The notes: a model not told the origin generated them from the sequence alone. A DNA stretch of 64,000 nucleotides from Kappaphycus alvarezii (GCA_002205965.3 NADL03000462.1:629001-693000), one strand, 5' to 3'; positions 47,237 to 56,516 are shown, counted from the stretch's first letter. Made by a program: numbers and translations.

Positions 47237-47605
47237 TCACACCATGAGACAGTGACTTAAAAAACCAAGCACCGCAAAAACAAAAGTAATAAAGGAGGTG
47301 TGGCACGGACCCATAAAAACAGATTTATCTCGAGCTGTTTTCATTTCCAGAACACTCCTCATCAGCCGATAAACAGCAATTTTTTCGTCGCATGATGGAC
47401 GGCCTTCAGATTTCCCCAAGCCTGCGCCCCAAATCATATCAACCACCCTATTCAAACCCCGAAAGTACTGTTGCCCCCTGTTGTTTTCGTTGTGGAAACT
47501 TTCTTTGTATTTTCTTAAGTCGTCGACGCCAAAGGACAGTCGGTATTCACTGTGAAGTACCTTTGCAAGTTCTGTTTCCCAAGGCGTCTCGGCTGGCGGT
47601 GTCAT
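47237..47605 (-). CDS. Hypothetical ORF, possibly first exon
   Basis: ATG at 47605 starts a 122-codon ORF. Residues 1-95 are protein-like (ELAKVLHSEYRLSFGVDDLR, then RGLNRVVDMIWGAGLGKSEG and CDEKIAVYRLMRSVLEMKTA). The last 30 residues are hydrophobic and may be intron read-through. It ends 47 bases upstream of the ATG at 47190 on the same strand, so both could belong to one gene, but I could not find a splice pair that joins them in frame. Family unknown. A GTGAAYATTCAC array lies on each side of the pair. Confidence 0.4.
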   Translation of the reverse strand: MTPPAETPWETELAKVLHSEYRLSFGVDDLRKYKESFHNENNRGQQYFRGLNRVVDMIWGAGLGKSEGRPSCDEKIAVYRLMRSVLEMKTARDKSVFMGPCHTSFITFVFAVLGFLSHCLMV

Positions 47606-47612
47606 TTACACG

Positions 47613-48420
47613 GTAACGTCATTCCATAGCGGGGATCTTGAGGGTTACAATATAATTTCCCAGAGAGCATCATTCGCTACGTCGTTGCATTTATACGACA
47701 CTTCCCTGTTACGAGGCATTGCAGTTTTGATCTTTGGCGCTGTCTCCGATGTGGCCTCAGATATGATATGGCGTGGATGTTGCAGGAGGGTTTTTAATTA
47801 CAATTAAGAAGGGAGTCCGGAGGCGCTGATAAGAAGCGAGATCTTGAGCAATGACTCTGGCGGGAGATCTCTCGCGCTTGAGTAAGGAGATGGTTGATTG
47901 AGGTGACTACAAATGATGCTGGAAATGAGAGGCTGGAAGGGCGCGGATGACAGGGATTGTTAGTGAGATCGGGGCGATGAAGATGACAACAGAGGGTGCG
48001 TTGGGTGACGGGGGTGATTGATTGTGCAAAGCCGTGCGTGAGAGGGTGTCTGAGGGGCCTGAGAAATGCCTTTGGCAGGACACCGCGGCGTGGGTGACGG
48101 GGAATAATTCCGACAATGACGGTGACAGAGCGCGGGTATGAGCTTTGAAGTTGTGTGATCGGGGGCGACACCAGCGGTAGAGGGCGTTTAGAAATCAGTG
48201 ATAAGGAGAAGTGACGGGGTGTGGGCGATGAGGGCAAGAGAGCGGGAGAGTGGGTGATGAAAGTGATGATAGGGTGGTTGTAGACTGCCTGTGATGATGA
48301 CGGTGGGTGGCGATGGCCGGTGAGATGGACGGGATGGTTGAAACCATGGGAAACGGCGGCTAAAACGGATCAAATTTGAGATCCGAAAGTATGATCTAAT
48401 GGGCGAATTGAATTAGCTTC
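47613..48420. other. G/purine-rich low-complexity stretch
   Basis: From about 47800 to 48350 the + strand is rich in GGTGATGA-like words. The apparent - strand ORFs (47794-48373) translate to Pro/Ser/Arg/His-rich sequence that simply reflects this composition. No gene supported. Confidence 0.5.
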
Positions 48421-48428
48421 CGTGTTGA

Positions 48429-48493
48429 GTGAATGTTCACTATAATGATGATTTAGTGGACATTCACTATCATGTCGATTTAGTGAATGTCAC
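48429..48493 (+). repeat. Array 2 of GTGAAYATTCAC boxes
   Basis: Boxes start at 48429 (GTGAATGTTCAC), 48456 (GTGGACATTCAC) and 48483 (GTGAATGTCAC), spaced 27 and 27 bases. The order and orientation match array 1 at 46174-46241, including the GTGGACATTCAC form in the middle. Confidence 0.8.
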
Positions 48494-49779
48494 TATAATT
48501 GTTTATCTTCATTATACAAAAGATTGAGTGTTGACAGTAATCCTACCATATGATGATTAGTAGAAAATGGTATTTTACTGCGAAGGATGTGTGGGATAAA
48601 ATCCAAAGTGTAATTGCGACGTGCTGAAGTGGGAGAATACAGGATGAAGCTACCAGAAAGTAGCTGGTAAGTTTGCTTGCAGGCAGGCATATGATGATTC
48701 CCTGTACAATAAAATACGAGTGCCAGCCAGGACTTAACTATTTGATAGTCACTGATCTTCTTCGGTAAGAAACATATTATGTTTTGACCCAAATACTGGG
48801 TCTCCCTCAGGTTGATTAGAAAAAAATAAATCTCATACCGGCATTGTTTATAGATAATGTTGCTCGAAAACTATTAATCTTATAAGCTTCTAAACCACAG
48901 CTATCAAACTTTTGAACTGTTCATATGGTTAGCAGAACCCCTCTAATGGTACATTAAAAAATATCCGTTCTCTCTAAATACGTTCACTGCAGTTCGCAAA
49001 CTTTGTAACTGCTAGGCTGTTAACTGTATTTCCCAATACTTAACTATTATTGCGGACCAGAGGCTAGGATAACTTGGTGAATGTGGCCTAGGTTGTTTTT
49101 ACCCTCCTTGTTATATTATGATCTGTGTGCTTCATATTGAGTTTATAGTCTATCGTTCTACAAAGTGGGAAGTAACTACCTCTCTATACTAACAGTACTA
49201 AGTATTGAAAGATGGTTGAGATGGGTATTAAGGATTTGACTGCAGCCAAAGAAAAAGTATATTCTCATGCGTTTTACACAAAACGAAGCGTTTTACCCAC
49301 TTATATATTGATAATTAATACAGTTTAAAAAGTTTGAACATACTATATCTCCAGTTTGTTTGCAGTTAAAAAAGGAGCTGTTAAATTTAACAACAAAGTA
49401 TGTTTCGTTTGTTCTATGTTCATGTTCAAGGAGACACCGAGGAATTTTGCGATTTCAAGCCTGCAAAACGCCCCTCAAATCCACCTTGGGGGGATCGTTG
49501 TAAGTTTCTTTTTTTAGAACAGGTAGATACACTGTTTCCTTTCGGTGGGCACCCTTCAAGGACCTCCGAGCTGAGCAGAACGGGAGAACTGGAATTTAAT
49601 CACTTTGGAGAAGTCAATTGCAACTGCAGCCTGCCTCGCCTCCGGCAAAGCGTCCCAAAGGCTGTGTGCAGCCCTCCTTCCAGCGGCAATTATGGATCTC
49701 GCAACTCACCGAAACATCGTGGAGGCGCACTAGATTTGGTCCCTCTCTTGCTCCCAGTCCAGGATTCTCCCCTATAGTG
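48494..49779. other. No gene supported before copy 2
   Basis: The first 900 bases are AT-rich without coding signs. From about 49400 the + strand stays open in two frames with higher GC; this may be the decayed upstream part of the RT-nuclease element copy 2, but no RT motif is visible in it. Confidence 0.4.
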
Positions 49780-50589
49780 CCCTCTGCTAAAAAATATACC
49801 ATCACAGAAGATACTATCAGACGCCATCCACGAGCGGGTGCAGGAAGAGATCGATGTTGGCGACAACAGACGGCATGCCTTCCGTGCCTCCATGGGGCCC
49901 CCGCCGCGAAAGATTGGGTATACTGCACCCTATCTCCGGGCCTTAGGACCAGCATTGAACCAAGAGAATTCTCAATTTGGTTCCAATACTATTGCCAAGT
50001 CCCGCTTTTCCCTCCGGAAACACCATGCCCCAAGCGAAACTACAACGAAACTCTCGACTGTTTCGGCGATCATCGGTTGCACTGCCTGCACAGGGGCGAA
50101 AGGACGCGAAGACACGACCGTTAGGTTCGTTTATTGGCGAGCGATCTCGGGAAAGCTGTGCGACATCCAGTCATCGATCCGGGAGAAGGGGTCCACCGCA
50201 CAGGACCTGATATTTGCGCAATGGGACGACCTGGCGGAACAGACTTCTTCTATGTCACCTTCGTCAGCCCCCTAGCGCCCTTGAACAGGAGAGTAAGGAC
50301 TTTCAACCCACTCACCTCGCTCAACGCAGCAAGAACGGCGAAACACAGAAGTTACACGTCATTTATCGCGTCTTCCGCCAGAAGTAGGCTGTTGCCCGCC
50401 CCTATCTCTACCCTCGGAGGATGGCACCCGGACGCCCACGCTTTGTCAACCGACGTCGCACGCAACGTCGCTACGAGGGCAAGGGAGACCTACGCAAAGG
50501 TCAAACAAGTCTTAACACAGCGTCATGCCGCAGCGGCAGCGATGTCCAATGCGGCGTGCCTGTTGGCCGGCCTCCAGCCATTTTTCTAG
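49780..50589 (+). pseudogene. RT-nuclease element C-terminal domain, copy 2
   Basis: Frame 2 reads QKILSDAIHERVQEEIDVGD and RRHAFRASMGP. After a frameshift, frame 1 reads LRTSIEPREFSIWFQYYCQV, PLFPPETPCPKRNYNETLDC and FGDHRLHCLHRGERTRRHDR, a Cys/His zinc-ribbon-like block typical of the region after the RT in this family. An in-frame TAG (50122-50124) follows. The nuclease-like block then reads GPDICAMGRPGGTDFFYVTF and VSPLAP, where copy 3 keeps R-P-D-I and D-V-T-F. The end reads PISTLGGWHPDAHALSTDVA and stops at 50589. It is dead: frameshift, stop, and the Asp changed to Tyr. Confidence 0.65.
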
Positions 50590-51149
50590 CATTTTGACGG
50601 CTTCCCGCCAATCCTTTACATTGTAAGGCCTTGACTCATATCACGACATCCCTCAGGCAACAGCTGACCATATTTTTCATGGATTAAAAACACCTCAAAT
50701 TTCCCCAGTTTAATGTATTCTGTATCTACTGGGGACTGTACCTCCAACTATGCGCCAAAGACCTAACCGGATGTACCTCGACACTGGCTTCGCTAATGAC
50801 GAGTTAAGCTCTAATCACGAAGTAATTTCGTTGGAATGGTTAACAAAACTAACTGGATGCGAACACTATCCTAGCTCTACACGCTAGGCTAGTTTCTATT
50901 CGACAAATGTCATCAATTGATTACATATGTAATCAATTGATGACATTTTCTACGAAAAAAATATTTTTAAAATATTCTTTCAACGCCTTTTCTTCGCTTT
51001 CCATTTTCCTTCACGTCTCTGCTACCTGTGCAAGGTTGCCGTTCAGACCTTTCGCACGTTCACTGCCTCGTGAAACCAGTTTACTCCTGCGCAAGATATG
51101 TTGTAGCGGATGCGCCTGAGTTTACAGTATTTGTGGTGTCACCCTACTA
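50590..51149. other. Spacer between copies 2 and 3
   Basis: No gene. It holds the 44-bp perfect palindrome at 50905-50948. The ORF at 50907-51119 starts inside that palindrome and translates to unremarkable hydrophobic sequence. Confidence 0.4.
50905..50948. repeat. 44-bp perfect palindrome
   Basis: Left arm AAATGTCATCAATTGATTAC plus AT is followed directly by its exact reverse complement, with no spacer and the centre between 50926 and 50927. Confidence 0.95.
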
Positions 51150-51608
51150 AGTAACGACCTGAGCCTTGGCGCAAGGCATCCTGCCGTCGAGCCCCGGTCG
51201 CACGGGGAACACAAAACAAGGCCGGACATCAGGGCAACGGGCGCCACTGGCGGCACCGATTACTTCGATGTGACCTTCGTGACCCCGCTGGCCCCTTCTC
51301 ACCTCAGAATGAGAACATTCAACCCCCTTACCAGCTTGAACGCAGCCCACGCGGACAAGCTCCGAAAATACCAGGGATTCTTAGCCAGCTTACCTGGCAG
51401 GAACAGACTCGTGCCCGTTCCTATCTCCACACTCGGGGGGTGGCATCCCGAAGCGTTCCGCCACATCACGGAGGTAGCCCGAGCAGTCGCCAACCGAGCC
51501 CTGGACCAATACTCCAGGGTGAGGACAATTCTCCTCCAACGACACGCGGCGTTGATGATCACTTCTAACGCAGCCTGCTTGTCAACCGGTCTACCAGCTA
51601 CTTCCTAG
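51150..51608 (+). pseudogene. RT-nuclease element C-terminal domain, copy 3
   Basis: An uninterrupted frame of about 150 codons with no ATG at its head. It reads HPAVEPRSHGEHKTRPDIRA, then GGTDYFDVTFVTPLAP, then RNRLVPVPISTLGGWHPEAF, and ends SNAACLSTGLPATS. The E...RPDI...DVTFV arrangement resembles a PD-(D/E)XK nuclease core (restriction-like endonuclease), and this copy keeps the acidic residues. The rest of the protein, including the RT, is missing upstream, so it is a truncated copy. It is closely related to copies 1 and 2. Confidence 0.65.
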
Positions 51609-51680
51609 CTGGTACACACGCTCAAGCACTTGCAATGTAGGTCCCGCCAATGGTTTGATTACAAATACAGAGGACTCTCA

Positions 51681-51757
51681 ACCGTTCCATTACTCGCAGT
51701 AAACTAAACCAATTTTCCCAACCGTTCCATTACTCGCAGTAAACAACCAATTTTCCC
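51681..51757 (+). repeat. Tandem duplication of about 40 bp
   Basis: ACCGTTCCATTACTCGCAGT with following bases (51681-51720) is repeated from 51721 to 51757, the second unit being 3 bases shorter. Confidence 0.85.
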
Positions 51758-52002
51758 CCCTTTGTGGTGTTATACAGTAGCTGAAAATCAAAAAATCAGA
51801 TGCACCATGCATAATTTTTTAAAAATTTTCAACAGTTTGGTGCTTTATTTCTTGTTCCCTCGAGCATCACGTGGGCATTGTTTTAGTCTGTGCTGGGTGG
51901 TTACAGTTGGGAGTATCAACGTAGGAGGATCTGAGCCAGTTGTCCGCGCTATACGGTGACTTTACGAGGAGCATGGTGAATCGGCGGAGTATGCACTGTT
52001 AA

Positions 52003-52362
52003 CCGATGACCTTCAAAACGCTTTTAACTTGGTCAGCCGCAGTGCGATTTAGACTGCGGTCGAGCAGAGATTCCCAGAGCTCTTCTCTTGGGTCCATTAC
52101 ACGTACGCGGTTAACCGGGGTCATCTATGGTGTTGGGATGATATGCTACGGAGCGTGGTTGGCGTCCAGCACGGGGATCCGCTGGGTCCACTTTAGTTCT
52201 CCCTTGTGCTGCCAGAAGTGACGCTGCAAGAAGTGACGCAGGAACTCAAAATCCCCCTGGAAAATGTGGCGACACCACAGAAGGGATTGGATGCCGATAT
52301 TTGTTGTGCACCACGTTCACAGCTGGCTGGCTTCCGCAATACAGATGCAACAAGCGTTTGAT
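52003..52362 (+). pseudogene. RT-nuclease element reverse transcriptase
   Basis: The frame reads DDLQNAFNLVSRSAI, a TAG, then TAVEQRFPELFSWVHYTYA and SVVGVQHGDPLGPL, another TAG, FSLVLPEV. D-x-x-N-A-F is the motif A region and G-x-Q-x-G-D-P-L-G-P is motif B of the RTs linked to this kind of C-terminal domain. Motif C (the x-x-D-D box) is not present before the frame ends, so an internal deletion separates it from the nuclease-like piece at 52.47-52.79 kb. Confidence 0.65.
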
Positions 52363-52375
52363 TTGTAATTCTCTC

Positions 52376-52462
52376 TACTGTACTGTACAGTATGTAGCTA
52401 CACGTGTAGCTATGTAGCTACTGTACGTACAGTACCTTCACGAACGGCTCACTGTACAGTAC
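52376..52462. repeat. Cluster of GTAC-centred palindromes
   Basis: TAGCTACACGTGTAGCTA (52395-52412) and TACTGTACGTACAGTA (52419-52434) are perfect palindromes. ACTGTACAGT flanks them on both sides (52379-52390 and 52451-52460). Confidence 0.85.
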
Positions 52463-52469
52463 GCAAATC

Positions 52470-52786
52470 GCATATAATGTCACCATTCGCAATCCCACGG
52501 CCCGATCTTACCTCAACAAGCTGCATTGGCACCTTGCGGGGCAGCCGAATCGGCCTACGTTGACAAGGTGAAGACCCTCGACCGCTCAGTGAGAGCTGCG
52601 TATAAGCTGACCCCGGACGCTACTTTTCCAAAGCTCGGTTTTCACTTTGTTCCGCTTGCTTTCGACTCTTTCGCCGCGCCCTGTAAGTCAACCTCTGGGG
52701 TGATTGAGATCTATGCGAAATTGATATCGCGACGACTGTTCTGTACACCAGCGGCGGCCCTTGACCACCTGCGGCAACGAATCTAG
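52470..52786 (+). pseudogene. RT-nuclease element C-terminal domain, copy 4
   Basis: YNVTIRNPTARSYLNKLHWH, a frameshift near 52515, then AAESAYVDKVKTLDRSVRAA and KLGFHFVPLAFDSFAAP. D/N-V-T-x-R-N-P-T, an Ala/Lys-rich helix and F-V-P-L-A-x-(E/D)-(T/S)-F are the final blocks of the domain. It follows the RT piece at 52.0-52.36 kb in the same orientation and probably belongs to it. Sequence differs clearly from copies 1-3, so it is a second lineage. Confidence 0.6.
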
Positions 52787-52985
52787 TCGACCATATGGTC
52801 TACCTTCGCAACATCGATCCTAGCGCGTACTCCCAAGCTGGGCAGCGACGAACTCCAAGTATCTTGGCTTACACTGTCAGCTGGTTTGTACACCTTTTAT
52901 AATACATGAAGTAAAGATGAATATACTGTATACTGTACAGTACATTCCAGTATGTGCTGCAGGGAATTGTTTGAGCCGATTGAGC

Positions 52986-53210
52986 TTTCGCCTTTCCTTG
53001 GTTCATTTTCGATTTGGCCAGATTCCATCAATCTTCTTCTTCTTCAATCTTCTCTAACACTACTTACTTGGTGAATACAATGAATTCAATATTTTGACAA
53101 TGGTCCAAAATTTATTTAAACTTCTCTTCGAAGCCGCGAGGCACTTCTAGGACCCAAGACTTTGGGCTTGGGTGGCAGTCCGGAGGATCCGGACTGGGCT
53201 TGACTATCCC
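52986..53210 (-). repeat. Split direct repeat B2 (outer)
   Basis: 225 bp, identical by eye to B1 at 53410-53634. It forms the 3' end of the element on its coding strand. Confidence 0.9.
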
Positions 53211-53288
53211 TAAAAAGAAATACCTATAGTAGTGGGCAGTCGAAGGATTGGACTAAGATAAGAAAAGTCGGGCGGGTAGAGCGGTGGG
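53211..53288. other. Spacer between B2 and A2
   Basis: 78 bases found only once in the element, purine-rich on +. It is the 3' tail segment of the repeat region; no gene. Confidence 0.6.
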
Positions 53289-53410
53289 AGCCAGAAAAAT
53301 TCCTCCATGTTTTCGTTTGATACCTCCTGATGCTTCATACTCTCGTCTCACTTCTCAGCTCACCAACATGCGAAAGACTATTTGGTTCAACGAGTTCACC
53401 AAATAACTTT
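53289..53410 (-). repeat. Split direct repeat A2 (inner)
   Basis: 122 bp, identical by eye to A1 at 59311-59432. It abuts B1 through a run of five T. Confidence 0.9.
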
Positions 53411-53634
53411 TTCGCCTTTCCTTGGTTCATTTTCGATTTGGCCAGATTCCATCAATCTTCTTCTTCTTCAATCTTCTCTAACACTACTTACTTGGTGAAT
53501 ACAATGAATTCAATATTTTGACAATGGTCCAAAATTTATTTAAACTTCTCTTCGAAGCCGCGAGGCACTTCTAGGACCCAAGACTTTGGGCTTGGGTGGC
53601 AGTCCGGAGGATCCGGACTGGGCTTGACTATCCC
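53410..53634 (-). repeat. Split direct repeat B1 (inner)
   Basis: 225 bp, identical by eye to B2. It includes the last 30 or so codons of the recombinase gene and its stop. Confidence 0.9.
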
Positions 53635-54655
53635 ATCCCGCAATCATCCCGGGAACGTTGAAGTAGTGCCCCGGGCGCGCCGCGAGCCGATTGAGTTGCT
53701 CGCGGACCTTCTGAGGAAAATCCAACTTGATAAGGGCCATAGCACCGGCTCGAACGTAGTGGTCTGTTGTAGAGAAACGAGCCCAACGTCCTCGATGATG
53801 TATATCCAACATTGGTAAACGACCAGAATGGAAGTCGTGCGTTGCCCCCCCGTAACGGAGGCAATGGGGCGTGACAGACAAATGGGACAGATGTAGCCCC
53901 GTCGGCTGCCGGACTACCTCTTGGATAGCCCGGCGAAAAACTTCTTGAGAGAACTTGAAAAGGCGATCATGAGGGGCCAATTGTCGGACGAGGATGAGAC
54001 GCCTCAGTAACGAAGAGACGAAAAGGGAGCGAACAGTTACAGACTGGGACTTTCCGGATTTGGTGAATGGAAGCAGGATCGTAGCAAAAGAAAAATCTGT
54101 GGGATGTTCATCAAATATGACTTGGTTTCTTTTCAACAAACGGCATTCATCATGCCGTAGATAACACTCATGGGAGACGAGGACCGCAACGGCCATCTCA
54201 AATTTGTTCTTCCTGAGGAGGTAGTATGCGATGCCAAGGGCGAGATCTTGCGGACACGGGATATACTGCTGGCTGGGGGCGCACCGATCCCAGCCGCGGA
54301 GAGCTCTGCTTGACATAAAGAGTTTCCCTGAAACTTCCGGCGCAAAGAACTTGATGGCGGATAGGGTCTTACCCGCGAGACTCTTGTGTTGAAGTGGAGA
54401 ATCCAAATAGAACAGGTAATTAATATATCGGAGTAGGCATTCGTCGAGTTGGTCAAAATCATCAAGGGAGCGTTTACTGTTTGCACAGTATACGAAGAAC
54501 TCCCGTAAAGCGGATCGGTACTCTTTGGCTGTGTTCGGACTTACACTCGCTAGGACGAGCTTATACGCATCTTGAGGGGCCATCTGCAGGGTTTTGCTCG
54601 GACGGGATCCAAATAGGTGTAAAACGGATAGCACACGAAAGGGAGAGGGCGGCAA
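53540..54655 (-). CDS. Tyrosine recombinase (DIRS/Ngaro type)
   Basis: Integrates the circular cDNA by strand exchange. The open frame begins at 54655; the first ATG is at 54583 (residue 25, MAPQDAYKLVLASVS). An N-terminal core-binding domain follows (NTAKEYRSALREFFVYCANS). The catalytic domain has Arg in CYLRHDECRLL (about residue 170), H-x-x-R in PHCLRYGGATHDF (about 262), His/Trp in HHRGRWARF, and the nucleophile Tyr in DHYVRAGAMAL (about 300). All expected catalytic residues are present. It overlaps the end of the RT ORF by 95 bases in another frame and ends inside repeat B1. How it is translated (reinitiation, frameshift, own message) is not visible. Confidence 0.9.
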   Translation of the reverse strand: MPPSPFRVLSVLHLFGSRPSKTLQMAPQDAYKLVLASVSPNTAKEYRSALREFFVYCANSKRSLDDFDQLDECLLRYINYLFYLDSPLQHKSLAGKTLSAIKFFAPEVSGKLFMSSRALRGWDRCAPSQQYIPCPQDLALGIAYYLLRKNKFEMAVAVLVSHECYLRHDECRLLKRNQVIFDEHPTDFSFATILLPFTKSGKSQSVTVRSLFVSSLLRRLILVRQLAPHDRLFKFSQEVFRRAIQEVVRQPTGLHLSHLSVTPHCLRYGGATHDFHSGRLPMLDIHHRGRWARFSTTDHYVRAGAMALIKLDFPQKVREQLNRLAARPGHYFNVPGMIAGWDSQAQSGSSGLPPKPKVLGPRSASRLRREV

Positions 54656-56516
54656 TCTTCTGAGCGAGACGCCGCAGCCGAGGAGAACTCGACCTGCCCT
54701 TGGCCAACATAAAATAAATTACCTGCGAATCTGTTAGAATCGCAGTTCTCCGAAAAACTGTTGCTCGCTGTCGCGCGAGCCAACGTAAACCTGTCAATGT
54801 CGTATGACCTTCCAGCGCGTTTATGTGCTGGGCGAATTTCCATTTCTTAGCACTGATCATTTTCCAGTGAAAACGAGGGACCGGAACCTCTCGAGGCAAG
54901 ATACCTCGAGAAAACTTAGACACAAGCTCCACCTGGTTGGGGTGCCAGGCGGAATAAGGTGCGTACATACTTGCCCCTCCTTTGGAGGAGGCATCGGATA
55001 CCAACATGAAATCCCCGTTCTTTCCTCTTAAATCATAGTGAAGTAACGGGGCCAAAGCCACCAGCAGGCCTAGCTCGTGTCGTGCGCCGATACTGGGTTG
55101 TAGTACTGTTGAGGAAGAACGGAGACCTTCATACAGTTCTTGCAAAACCGAGAAAACAGGACGATTCAGCAGAATAAACCAATTCCAGGAGCCGAGGAGC
55201 TTCTGGAGCTCGACCAGGCTCCAGTCCTTAGCCCTTTCTAGCTGCTTCGTCCTTTTTATCAATTCAGCCATCTTTGCATGATCAGGCTCCAAACATCCTT
55301 TTGAACACCACTTAATCCCCAAAATCGACTTTTCACTTGCACTTGGCCGCTCACATTTGGACGGCTTAGGGTCGAGTTTTGCATCAGCAAACACTTTCCA
55401 TACTTTCTCATATACTTGGTTCACCTTTTTCTTATTGTGTCCCACAACAAAGAAATCGTCAATATACCTTCCATAACGTACTGCACCGATAGATTTCCCG
55501 TTCGACGCCTTTATCTCTCTTCTCGGATTAAGCCCGGCTCGTGCCAGCAGCTCGCCATGAATTGAGTGACCGACCAGCACTGAATGCGACCATCCCATCG
55601 GGAGGACTCGATACCTGGGCCAAAACCGTTTTCCTCCGATCACTACGCAAGGCAGACCGAAGTACACACGGAGGTGCTCAGGTAGTTCCAACCGATGATA
55701 GTGGTTATCAATGTCCAACTTTCCGGTGAAGATCAATTTGTCATCCACTGCTTCGAGTTGCGTGAACAACCCTGGGTGAGGCATGTCACCCTCTGCTGGG
55801 GGAATGAAGTGCAAATTCCCCCGCCGGGCGTCCAAGATCAAACGCTGCCGGCCTCCATCCTTTGGGACTGCAAAAAGCCCATTGATCTCTTTCGGTCTTT
55901 CCGTCGTCAATTCCAGTATATGTTTTTCCAACAACCCGGCCACTAAGGCTGGATATGCCGTAGGAGTAACCATAAGGCATTTCTTTGTGTCTTTCAGTTC
56001 GGCTTCCGTAGGTTTTCGAAGAATACCTCGGTCACCTGGGTCTGTATACTGGGGTATCATTCCCTGTGGGAGCACATCTCGAAGAGATACACAACCTGCA
56101 ACCTCTGCCGGAGGCAGGGATAATTTCTTTAAGTCGATGAAGTTCGCATCCGCGACTCCAACATTCCCACCATATGTTTCTGCCGTAAACGAGAGCGGCG
56201 CGCGGAAATTTTTGTTCCGGCGCCAGAACTCGCGACATCTTAATTCCAAATAAACCAACACGTTGTCCTGGACCGCAGTGCCTCTCCCCCTCTTTGCCGT
56301 TGGAAGAGAGAGATCAGACATAGCCCTCAAGTAATAACTATCTCTGCAATACAAGAAATTCAAAGCACATACCAGTCGCCTGGTTTCTACTGCAATCTGT
56401 CTTCGCTTGGCCTGACGTTGACGCAATCTACTGCTGCGGGAAAATTTCTGAAAACAAACATAATTTATTGGGCAAAGCAAGGGGAAAAGGTCCCTACGGT
56501 CCTCTAATTGAACCAT
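54561..56516 (-). CDS. Reverse transcriptase / RNase H (DIRS/Ngaro)
   Basis: A 651-residue ORF with an ATG start, uninterrupted. Residues 1-190 hold a basic N-terminus and an uncharacterised leader region. RT: NGLFAVPKDGGRQRLILDAR, motif A KLDIDNHYHRLELP (about 267), motif B YRVLPMGWSHSV, motif C YGRYIDDFFVV (Y-I-D-D, about 347). RNase H: MLVSDASSKGGASMYAPY (about 501), HINALEGHTTLTGLRWL and ILTDSQVIYFM carry the D-E-D residues. The final IPSEQNPADGPSR is the usual end of DIRS-type RNase H. No methyltransferase domain follows. It starts 14 bases after the gag-like stop, so polycistronic expression is likely. Confidence 0.92.
   Translation of the reverse strand: MVQLEDRRDLFPLLCPINYVCFQKFSRSSRLRQRQAKRRQIAVETRRLVCALNFLYCRDSYYLRAMSDLSLPTAKRGRGTAVQDNVLVYLELRCREFWRRNKNFRAPLSFTAETYGGNVGVADANFIDLKKLSLPPAEVAGCVSLRDVLPQGMIPQYTDPGDRGILRKPTEAELKDTKKCLMVTPTAYPALVAGLLEKHILELTTERPKEINGLFAVPKDGGRQRLILDARRGNLHFIPPAEGDMPHPGLFTQLEAVDDKLIFTGKLDIDNHYHRLELPEHLRVYFGLPCVVIGGKRFWPRYRVLPMGWSHSVLVGHSIHGELLARAGLNPRREIKASNGKSIGAVRYGRYIDDFFVVGHNKKKVNQVYEKVWKVFADAKLDPKPSKCERPSASEKSILGIKWCSKGCLEPDHAKMAELIKRTKQLERAKDWSLVELQKLLGSWNWFILLNRPVFSVLQELYEGLRSSSTVLQPSIGARHELGLLVALAPLLHYDLRGKNGDFMLVSDASSKGGASMYAPYSAWHPNQVELVSKFSRGILPREVPVPRFHWKMISAKKWKFAQHINALEGHTTLTGLRWLARQRATVFRRTAILTDSQVIYFMLAKGRSSSPRLRRLAQKIAALSLSCAIRFTPIWIPSEQNPADGPSRCV

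Noticed and set aside
47794..48373. Overlapping - strand ORFs of up to 147 codons
   Set aside because: They are Pro/Ser/Arg/His-rich shadows of a purine-rich low-complexity + strand.
53330..53521. + strand ORF across A2 and B1
   Set aside because: It spans a repeat junction of the YR element and has no independent support.
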